This document shows, piece after piece, positions 36,001 through 44,764 of a stretch of DNA of 64,000 bases; the stretch's first letter is position 1; each line of letters begins with the position of its first letter. Source of the DNA: Rhabditoides inermis. Lineage: Eukaryota; Nematoda; Chromadorea; Rhabditida; Rhabditidae. The stretch lies in contig CAWZYM010000401.1 of the NCBI GenBank assembly GCA_963966185.1, positions 600,001-664,000 on the forward strand. Reading direction: 5' to 3'. The notes under the pieces are model-generated. The model saw nothing but the letters and a program-made list of their open reading frames with translations. It did not search any database and was not told the origin of the DNA. The translations under genes and the position numbers were made by a program.

Positions 36001-39000
36001 GCGAGGTAGATCGAAAACTATCGCTCTGGCGCAGGCTATATGCATACTTGAACATGAATGTGGCTCACATGTGAATTATGAATGTGCTTATCAATATCAT
36101 TTTGATGATTTCGTTTCAGTGGGTGAACGACTTTTTCGGGCATGTGACGCACGGCTCTGTGCTCGCGCCGTACTGGCCGTGGCAGAAGTCGCACAGGCAG
36201 CACCACACCTACACCTCCCACCTCGACAAGGCATGCGCGCTTTTCACAAGTTATTTTATTCTATTATATTACGTATGATAAGATTTCTGCAATGTAATAC
36301 CTGAGCTTTTTTTGGAGAGATGCTAGGTTGCAGTTAGTTCCTGGTATTTTGACGAAACAATTGCATTTTTGAAGCGCACGTGATTATGATTTGTGCGGTT
36401 TACGAGCTGCTCTCGTTATCGAGAGAGATACGTTTTTCCGTTATGTTACCTTATCGGTTATCGCTGTCGCGGTTTGATTGGCTATCGCAAGAAACTAGAC
36501 CAAAAGTTCAGAGAACACTGAATAAGTTAACCTTTTCAACAGTGATGATGATACGATTGCAATATTGGTACTATTTATTGCTTGACGCAATCGTTGCAGG
36601 ACCGCGGTCACCCGTGGATCAAGGAGTCTGACTATGCCGAGTGGAACTCGGGACAGAAGTTCTACGCCAACAACCCCATCACCTCGCTCGTCAGGTTTGC
36701 TACGCGTTACGTAACTTAAAATTTATTTAAAAAAAAAAGACATTTCACAAGACGATTTTTAAATGTTATTCTTTTTGCAAAAAAACCTTTATATAATTCT
36801 ATTAGGTTCTTCCACGAAAATGTGCAGTTTTCTAAACGGATTACGGATTGTTTAAGGTGGTTTTTCTACACGATCCTCGGTGTCACTGACGGCTCTCACT
36901 TCAACCCATACTCGCCCCTCTTCACCTCCACCTCGGACCGAATCAAGTGCGTCGTCTCGGGACTTGTCTGCCTCGCCTGGGCATCGGTACGTCTGTCCGT
37001 AACGTCTTGCCCGGTCTGTCTGTCTGTCTGTCCCGTCATGCCTGTTCTTAGTGCTAGAGCTAGAGCATGAAAAAGAATGGCGTTTTTGTTTTTGTTTTCC
37101 TGTCTGCTATTAGAAGCGAAAGCGCGCTCTTTTTCCTTCCTTGTTTCGCCATCTCTCGCCTCGTCACTTCCCGCATGACTGATTCGATCTCCTCCCTCAC
37201 TCTCTTATACTCACTCTGAATGAGTACCGGCTATATGCCGGCTGTGACACTGATTAGATTGTGCCATTAGATTGTGGCGAGGCGCGAGCGAGACACTATT
37301 TAGTAGCACGCACTCGTGCGTCGAAAGAAATAGTCTTTGAGGGGAACTTGAGGGACCTGCAGAATGAGGGTGATTGATTTCATCATAACAAATTGATTGA
37401 TAACAAATTGTAGAGTTTTTTTTCAAATTGAAAATATTTACATACGCCCTAATCACAATATAAAATAATTTTTATTGGTATTTTATAACAACAAAAAGAA
37501 GAACATTCTAATTGGTATTTTTGAAGGCTGCGTTCTGGTTCGTGGACTACAACGTGTACAACTACGTCAAGTTCTACATCCTTCCGGTGATGTCGCAGGG
37601 CTTCTGGCTCACCATGGTCACCTACCTCCAGCACCAGACCGACGACATCTACGTGAGCCTTTTTGTCAAAGTCAAAGGCTTTATGTATCCAGGTTTTTAA
37701 ATACGTGAGCTGATCACTAACAAATACAATATTTATCTCGTATCAAGTAGCACCGTCAACGAGTTTCAATAGTCGCGTGGATGCGCACGTGCTATTGGTA
37801 GTGTATGTCGGATTTATAGATTATTAATTTTAGTTGTTCTCAGCATTTTGTGATTGTGTGATTTTTGTCCCATGGTTTCCGTCAAAAGTTTGAGACAATT
37901 ATTTAGAGAGATGAGAAATCAGAACTGGATCTAAAATTTGACTTTTTCGAAATGTTGTATCCCTTGTTTTCCAGTTTGCCTACACTTAGTCATTGTGTGT
38001 GATATTGTAAGTATTCTCTAGACTGTAAGTTTTCTCTGGATTGTTATTTGTTCACTCTCTCATTGGTTTACAGTATTCTGGGTACTGGAGATTAATAAGC
38101 GAACAGTTACTAACCATTGAACAGTTACCAGATGTGGGCAAATGTCATTAAATGTGTACTTCGATGTTACGGTATTGTTTTAGGAAAATTACGTTTAGCG
38201 TTCTACCACCCACACAGTAGTGCCACGTTCAGAACGAAATGATGAATTCAACTATGGGACCACCCACGAAGTTTTGTGTTTAGGTGTTCGAGGACGGAAC
38301 GTGGAAGTACGTGAAGGGACAGATGCAGACGATTGACCGGCCGTACGGCTTTGGAATCGACCAGCTTATGCACCACATCACTGACGGTGAGGGGAGGGGG
38401 AAGAGGAAGGGGGGGGGGGGGGGGGTGTGCTTCATGTATCAGTACTGTAGTGCAGACAATTTACTGACGGTGTATGGGATGAGGGAGTCGTACTTTTTCT
38501 AGCTGTACCGTAGTGCATACAGTTTCACATGTACAGTGGTGACCACGCGGCTGATTGGTAATTATTTCATTGTCTGTGCTGTCAACGCTGACACAACTTT
38601 CTTATAGTGACCATTCAACGATTCAATCACACGCGAATTGAAGAAATGTTGAGAAAATTTTAGAAATAGTTGACCACGAGTTAAATAGCGATGCCGAAGA
38701 TTGTCTAATCGAATTGATGGTGTGTTGTGACATGTATATGTGTGAGTATTTATTGTGAGATGTTAAAGGGAGTGTACACTCTGAATTTCGAAGTTGAGTT
38801 AGCACCGGGATGTGAAAATATGTTGAAAATGATGTACTTTTGTCAATGCAACTATGTGTCGGAGATACCCAAAGTCGGTGAAAAATTCTGTTGAACATTG
38901 AAAATTGGCACCAATTGGCGCTAATTTCTGCATTTTGATACATTTTGCGCTCAATTTTCACCAACTTGCGAACATTTTCAGCAAATAGTTGTATTGACAA

Positions 39001-39575
39001 AACGGAGTCGTTTTCAACATAATATGTTTTCACATCCTGGTGCTGACTCAACTTCGGAATTCAGAGTGTACACTCCCTTTAAAGCCAGGGACCACGAGGC
39101 CGGAAATGCTATTTTTCGTCAGGGATGTGGCAATATAATTACAATGTGATGCGAGACAACAAGGAACGAAACAATAAAACTCGACGCGAGTGTAACTATG
39201 AACTAATGATCTAAATGAACTATGTGCAGGCCACGTCGTTCACCACCTGTTCTTCACCGCCATCCCGCACTACAACCTCATGAAGGCCACCTACGCCCTC
39301 CAGAAAAAGCTCGAGCCGTTCGGATGCTACCGGAAAGAGGCGAGTCGGAGAGGGCGTTTGAATTCATTTAGAATCGGACTGAGCGTGTAAAAGAGTAGAG
39401 ACTACTGACGACCCACGGTTGCATTCGGGGTTCTTAGAAGAAGGGTGAACGACGTGCATGTTTTCAGACGTCGTACGACTTCCTGCTCAAGTTTGCCAAC
39501 CTGAACATGAGGCTCAAGTACCTGATCAGCAAGGGCAGCGGCATCCAGAAGTACGCGCTCGGCAAGTCGGAGTAG
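32412..39575 (+). CDS. Membrane fatty-acid desaturase, FAT-1/FAT-2 (omega-3 / delta-12) type, ~369 aa
   Basis: Twelve exons: 32412-32450, 32728-32769, 35403-35483, 35535-35617, 35666-35747, 36120-36230, 36600-36694, 36857-36986, 37527-37652, 38284-38386, 39230-39339, 39468-39575. The product carries the three histidine boxes of acyl-lipid desaturases: HDCGH in VVGHDCGHTTFS, HRQHH in WQKSHRQHHTYTSH, and HVVHH in ITDGHVVHHLFF. It also has conserved WPWQKSH, DGSHF, TYLQHQ and GQMQTIDR. These coordinate the di-iron centre that inserts double bonds into fatty acyl chains at the ER membrane using cytochrome b5. Length matches FAT-1 (about 400) and FAT-2 (376). Substrate cannot be settled by eye. 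Two introns (36231-36599 and 39340-39467) have GC donors, required to keep the frame and family alignment. Intron 2 (2.6 kb) is swollen by repeats. Confidence 0.93.
33414..35380. mobile_element. Large foldback element with (ATACCACC)n arms
   Basis: The left arm (33414-33615) begins ATTAGTAAATCATACAACAT and continues as a CATACCAC/CATACCATC minisatellite. The right arm (35200-35380) is its reverse complement (TATGGTGG), ending ATTTACTAAT. The roughly 1.6 kb between them contains a tRNA-like piece and no transposase. It fills most of desaturase intron 2, and its right end lies only 22 bp from the exon-3 acceptor. Confidence 0.8.
34000..34075 (-). repeat. tRNA-like sequence inside the foldback element
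   Basis: On the minus strand it reads TGGTGTTGTGGTAACACTCA, then GCTGGTTCGAGTCCCGC (B box). It is degenerate and is interpreted as a SINE head or tRNA relic. Confidence 0.55.
35872..36041 (+). repeat. Dispersed ~165-bp element, copy 4
   Basis: A full-length sense copy in the desaturase intron 35748-36119. It is flanked by imperfect direct repeats of about 47 bp (35828-35875 and 36045-36092, sharing GAACATGAATG and AATGTGCTTAT). Confidence 0.92.
38409..38425 (+). repeat. Poly-G tract (17 G)
   Basis: An uninterrupted G run just inside desaturase intron 10. It has potential to form a G-quadruplex in DNA and nascent RNA. Confidence 0.9.
38762..39082. mobile_element. 320-bp MITE with ~95-bp terminal inverted repeats
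   Basis: The left end is TTAAAGGGAGTGTACACTCT and the right end the reverse complement, AGTGTACACTCCCTTTAA. The arms stay similar for about 95 bp (including GGATGTGAAAA and GTCAATRCAACTAT). The ends are compatible with a TTAA target duplication or, equally, TA. It lies in desaturase intron 10 and has no coding capacity. Confidence 0.85.
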
Positions 39576-40185
39576 GCGCCCCGCTCGGACCCCGCGTCTG
39601 CCTTCTGCGGCGGGCCCAGCCCGCACCCCTATCATCCCTCACCCCGAGTGTCACCCCAAAGAGATCCTCTCTTACCATTTTGTTGTCTTCGCTATGCGTT
39701 CTTGTTTTTGCGCCCACACCCACATACCAATTCGTTTCGACTAGTATGTGTATTGTGTTTTGGTGGTTCGCCCCGTTTAGTTGCACCGAATCGTTATTCG
39801 GGTAGCAGTCTGCTAGCAGAGCGTATGCAACGTGATGTTTCTATTTTCATAAATTTGACAAATTGTGAGGACGAGAGTGAATGTGTAATGTAGATTTCGG
39901 CGGCTATTAGTAGCCGGCGACAGCTGTGGTCTCGCTTGCCCGTATAAGGGGATCGATAGAGCGGAGGGTGGGCGAGAGACGACGAGAGGGGAGGAGGAAG
40001 CAGAGAGAGGGAGTGGGAACATCCACGCAACACACGCACACATGACGTCGACTACTCGCCACCAGCGTTTCCTCCTCCGTTCCATTGACATTCGCGAATT
40101 CTCTACAGTAGTGTATGCAAGTGCGAATGTGTTATCAATCGATTGCTTTTTCAGACTTGATGGAAGCGAGGCGTGATTTGCGGAC
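39576..40185. other. Intergenic spacer
   Basis: The desaturase 3' UTR and the CCDC149 5' flank. A purine-rich stretch lies at about 39975-40015. No exon is seen. Confidence 0.6.
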
Positions 40186-41323
40186 ATGAATTTCTACGCG
40201 CCGAAAGCCAGGACGCATAACGAGGATGACTACAGGGAATTGCTAGAACAGGTTGGAAGTGTGTTTTGTGTCTTGATGTCGAAAGCCCTAAATTAGCATT
40301 ATGGAAACATTGCAGGTTCAACAGCTTCAGGCAAAATTGAGCACAAAAACGGAGACGTTGCTGCGGGTTGGACAGGACTTGGAGCGACTAGAGAATGTTA
40401 GCGTTTCCTTCCTTTTAATTTCACTGTTACTGTTCTGTAATTCTTTGGATTTCAGCCCTTAGCTACCTCGATATTAAGAACTATGTAAAACGTAATAAAA
40501 ACAAAGTAAAGAATCTGCAAAAAAACGTATCAACAATTGTCAAGCATTTGAAAACGTGAATGATGATTCAGGAGCGCAACGTGTCCGAGGCTAGGGCGAA
40601 GACGTTCGAGAGGAATCTGGAGCGAGCCGAGGCCGAGCTGCAGCGACTGACGACGGTACGTGCTTCTGTAAAGTACTGTATGCTTTTATTTACATTTTAC
40701 ATCCGATGCTCTTCGAGATTTTCAATTTCGGCTAGGGCTTGTTATGGGGCGTACAAGATTCCATCAAAACATTGAGTGAGTAGTGGGGGTGACCGGATGC
40801 CTGTTAGTATTGTGTGTGTGTGTTTTGCAGAACGAACAATCTCTGACAGCGTCATTCGCTGGCGACAGGAGCCGGCTGCAAGCCGAAATAGGGCGGCTGA
40901 AAATTGAGGTGGGTGTATGTTGATGTTGACATGAAACAAATCGAATCAAATCATTTGTCCACTTTCGCATTTCATGAACAGTAGAGTATGCGTTTGGCTA
41001 TGAATTTCAAAGTGCAGGTTCCTCGGTTGGATTGATCGTAGTGTTGAACCTTCTAACGTGCTTCAGGTGTCGTCTCTACGAAGTGAGAACGCCGAATTAA
41101 AGGCGGAGAAGAAAGACCTGCAGAAGGACTGCAAGACGCTGCGGCAGCAGATCGCCAAGCACGAGGCACGCCAGAATAATTATTTCATCTTTTTATCATT
41201 CGATGTGTAGCAGTAACTTTTTCTTTTTATCATTTGATGTGTAGCAGTAACAGTAACGTTGCGTGAATATGAGACGGGGGACTAATAAGGACTAAGGATG
41301 TGGTCTTGCCGCTAATGAGAAAT

Positions 41324-41379
<56 letters not shown>

Positions 41380-42548
41380 GGTTGAGGTCTCGTCTATGAT
41401 GCGGCAGGACTCTCTCACCACCACCCCCTCCACTCCCGTCCCCGTCTCCAAGCACAGAGACTCGCGCATGTCCGAAGACAAGCTCGAGAAGTACGAGAAG
41501 CTATACGAAGAGGTGGGATCAGTTGTGATGTAATGTTTATAAACAGTTTATCGTAATTTGTCATTTCATCTGCACTAGATCAAATGCTATTCGATCTAAT
41601 GAGTCATTTTGAGAATCGTACGTTATCATCATTTCTGTTTCGATCCAATCGATTGTTTACTAATCGATCTCATTTGCAGCACAAACAAATGGAGCGCGAT
41701 CTACAGTGCGTACTAGGCGTGAAAGAGGAGCTGGTAGTGGAACGGGATTCACTTCTCAAGAAGATCGAGAGGCTAACGAGCGAGATGAGCTACCTACTCA
41801 ATGGAGATCCCAGACGGGTAAGGGGAGAGCGAGAGAGAGAGAGAGAGAGAGAGGGAGACGCTTACAGGTGGCGGAGGATCTGGACGGTTTGGTGGCGGAG
41901 AACCGCTTTCTGAAGGCGCAGCTGTGCAACGCGCAAGAGGAGAGCGACACGATCAAGGCGTCCCTCGCCAAGTATCGACAGGTGGCTGAGCAGGCACAGC
42001 CACAGCAGGTATCGACTATAGTTCTAGGCTCGCAATAAGTTGCGCGCGGTGGGGTAGATCAGGGGAAGACGGAGAGTCAGCTCTCGGCAATAGCGCGCAA
42101 AACAAGAGAGACAGACGGTTATAGCACCGTATTTCGAACTGCAAGCGAGGTAGATCGAAAACTATCGCTCTGGCGCAGGGTATATCTCCCCCTCCATCCC
42201 TGTATCTCTCTCACCTTTTTCCTTTTCCATCCATTCTTACCTCGTGCACACCCCCAGCAGGTATCTGTCTATGTCTACTCACATAAAAAATAAAAACACA
42301 CGCCAGCTGAATTTTGTAGAAATTGCGAGCATTTCTAGGCTAATGACAAAATCGCGGCATGTGAAAAAATACGGTGACTGATTTGAGTGGAGATATCTTG
42401 AGATTGTCACCTCTTTTTTACACTTCTTCTTGTCTGAAATTCTGATTTTTTGATGATCCGTTCAGATGCAACCGTCGCCCAGCCGAAAAGAGGATGGCAC
42501 GTTCGAGGAGAAGACCAGTGTGGCGGTGATCAACATGAAGCAGAGTGA

Positions 42549-42593
<45 letters not shown>

Positions 42594-42851
42594 TCTCTTT
42601 CTCTCTCTCTCTCTCTCTCGAATTGCGGTCAGTCTCTTCAAAACATTCCCATACCTTCGGGATACTCCCGAAGCTTTCGAAGGGACTGTTCGCTACTTCC
42701 CGTCCCTTTCCAGTCCGCGAGCTGCTCACGTCTCATTCGATCGATCTCTCCGATGGAGACTATCGCGCTCTCTCCAACATCCTGCTAGATCTGTGCAACG
42801 ACAAACAGATGGCGCTCGCGCATCAGCGGAGGGCCAACAAGTAGGGATCTT

Positions 42852-42905
<54 letters not shown>

Positions 42906-42997
42906 TCTCCACATTCCTCTCCCGGCTATCCTATAGTCTAGCTATCCTCTAGTCTAGTGTCTGCTTGGCGGTTTGGTGTCGGTCTTATCAGGTTCCA

Positions 42998-43057
<60 letters not shown>

Positions 43058-43315
43058 AGCGCCATTCACGCGCTGCCCGTTTATGGTGCCGCCACGCGCA
43101 CGTGCTTCCCTTTCACCCTCCGAAATTCGATAGCGTGGAACACCCTCGGCTAGCTTCCGGTTGCCGCTCCTAAAAAAGCTCCTCGTTTCAGGATCCTCGG
43201 CAATCGTCTCAGCGAGGTGGAGACGCGGCTGTCCCAGGTGGACCTACTCAAGTCGCCGCGCGCGCTCTCGCCTCGACCAGCCGACACCGCGGAGCTCTCG
43301 GTCGACACAACTTGA
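40186..43315 (+). CDS. CCDC149: Coiled-coil domain-containing protein 149 (CCDC149) orthologue, ~383 aa
   Basis: Exons: 40186-40251, 40316-40396, 40572-40655, 40831-40908, 41067-41165, about 41378-41512, 41680-41817, 41868-42008, 42466-42544, 42714-42840, 43192-43315. The protein is nearly all heptad coiled coil. Two blocks match human CCDC149. The first is ERLTSEMSYLLNG followed by AENRFLKAQL and IKASLAKYR (human ERLNQELNHILSG, MENRYLQERL, LKSNIAKYK). The second is QMALAHQRRANKILGNRLSE near the C-terminus (human IQHQRQTNKILGNRVAE). The family's molecular role is poorly known, so I give none. The start of exon 6 is uncertain. It either begins right after a (GA)n run at 41377 with no polypyrimidine tract, or at 41297 with the (GA)n translated as an Arg-Glu repeat. 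The preceding donor would be a GC donor at 41166 or a GT at about 41206. Confidence 0.88.
41326..41377 (+). repeat. (GA)n microsatellite at an exon boundary
   Basis: About 25 GA dinucleotides ending exactly where the recognisable CCDC149 exon 6 sequence starts. The run is open in the coding frame (Arg-Glu). Confidence 0.9.
42016..42185 (+). repeat. Dispersed ~165-bp element, copy 5
   Basis: A full-length sense copy starting 7 bp after the 5' splice site at 42009 of CCDC149. The donor-like sequence CAGCAGGTATC occurs on both sides, at about 42003 and 42257. Confidence 0.92.
42549..43058 (+). repeat. Cluster of three (TC)n microsatellites in CCDC149 introns
   Basis: TC/CT runs at about 42549-42619, 42849-42908 and 42999-43058 fall in the last two CCDC149 introns on the sense strand. 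Confidence 0.9.
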
Positions 43316-43684
43316 GAGGAAGGAGGAGAGAAGAAGGAAGGGAGGCTTCCAGGCCATTGCCTCCCGCACTCACTCACTACGCCACAGAATTCTATTACAC
43401 ACACTCTCTCCCCTCCTCTCTCTCATTGTCGGGAAAGAGTGGACCTCGGTTTGTGTGCTCTTCCATTCGCTCCACATTCCACGCATTGTCATATGGTCAC
43501 TATATCTCACTCACTATGCCACCCCCTCTCCCCTCTTTAAAGAGGGGATCTTTCTTTCCCAGTCAGTCACGTATCCCGCATACACACATATCCCTGATAT
43601 CCTCCATTCCACAGAGACACTATACCTACACACACGGGCGATAAAGCGATTACAAATGTATGAGAGTTACTATTGTTTACTACT

Positions 43685-43723
<39 letters not shown>

Positions 43724-43971
43724 ACGCACACGAATCGCGACGCGGCCCGCTCGATTCGAGTGTCACGTGGAAGAGTGGTGCGGTGCGCTGTCTGCGTGTC
43801 TGCCGTTCCCGTTCGCGGCTCTCTCACTGCTTTCCTCGCCGACTCGGGGCGCATGCCGTCGCAACGGCGGCGGCAAAACATCCAGCTCGTTCCTTCGTGT
43901 TTCCGCAATCATTACTCACTTTGAATGTTTCGCGCTCCCTTCAACCGCACTTTTGGAGCCCTCCATCACCC
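43316..43971. other. 3' flank of CCDC149 up to the transposon
   Basis: A probable 3' UTR and intergenic DNA with a (TC)n run at about 43690-43720. No further exon is recognised. The transposon target site follows immediately. Confidence 0.6.
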
Positions 43972-43979
43972 CGCCGTTT
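43972..43979. repeat. Left target-site duplication CGCCGTTT
   Basis: The 8 bp CGCCGTTT immediately precede the first transposon base (GGCGCTATCC) and recur exactly at 56969-56976 after the last base. Confidence 0.92.
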
Positions 43980-44764
43980 GGCGCTATCCGTTCAGAGGGG
44001 GCAGGATGAATTAATTCCCAAGTCAAGGCACTTTTACCCTGTGCGCCAAAGGGCGCGGAAATTATTGCTTTCGGTCCCGCGCGTCTTCGGGGGCTTGAAA
44101 AGGGGTGAAATGAGTTTTAGGACCTGTTTTAAGTCGGTTCCAAAAATGTTTAAGATTTCTCACCATAAAATACTTCACTTTTTTCAGTCATTCACATCTC
44201 AGCTCAATCTTTGTTTCCAAAGCTGAAACTTTGGATTCTAGCATTATTTAGGTCAAGGAACACAATGGTAGGTATAGAAAAGGTCCATTTGATCCTGGGG
44301 ACCATCTCCTAATCGAGTGGTATATCTCAGTTCAAGTAATACCATTTGATCTGAAAAACAACAGAGGTATGTTTTCGAATCTCCTGAACAATATGTGATG
44401 GTTAATATTGTTGGCTGAGTGCTGGGGACCACTCCAGTCATACAAGGGACCATAACCTCGCCGATTCATCCCAGTTTGGCCGATTGGTCTGTAATTTGGC
44501 AGAGATATGTTTTCAAACCTTCGGAACAATTTCTCATGCTTTCTAACGCTGACTGGGTGCTGGGGACCATTGCAGGAGTAGTAAGGGACCAAAACTTCGC
44601 GAAGTGTCCCGTTTTCGGCTCCCGACTGCTGTGTAGCATGCGGTGAGTTATTAGGTGAGTAAAGATCATATATCACACTACAACAAGTTTAAGTGGACCC
44701 AAACCAAGCGCCAAAAAGAGACCATAATTGCAGGAAATACTTTTCTGGAGATGGGTCCAGCCAC
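43980..44764 (+). repeat. Left unique terminal inverted repeat (~785 bp)
   Basis: It matches 56184-56968 in reverse complement throughout, with very few differences visible (for example one C/T at the array junction). It contains GGGACCAT-type motifs at about 44297, 44424, 44445, 44562 and 44585. Confidence 0.92.

Noticed and set aside
43660..44226. 188-codon plus-strand frame crossing the left transposon edge
   Set aside because: It spans the target duplication and a (TC)n run, so it cannot be an ancestral gene.
44332..44676. 114-codon frame present identically in both transposon ends
   Set aside because: It is identical only because the two ends are inverted copies; no recognisable domain is present, and it is better explained as terminal repeat.
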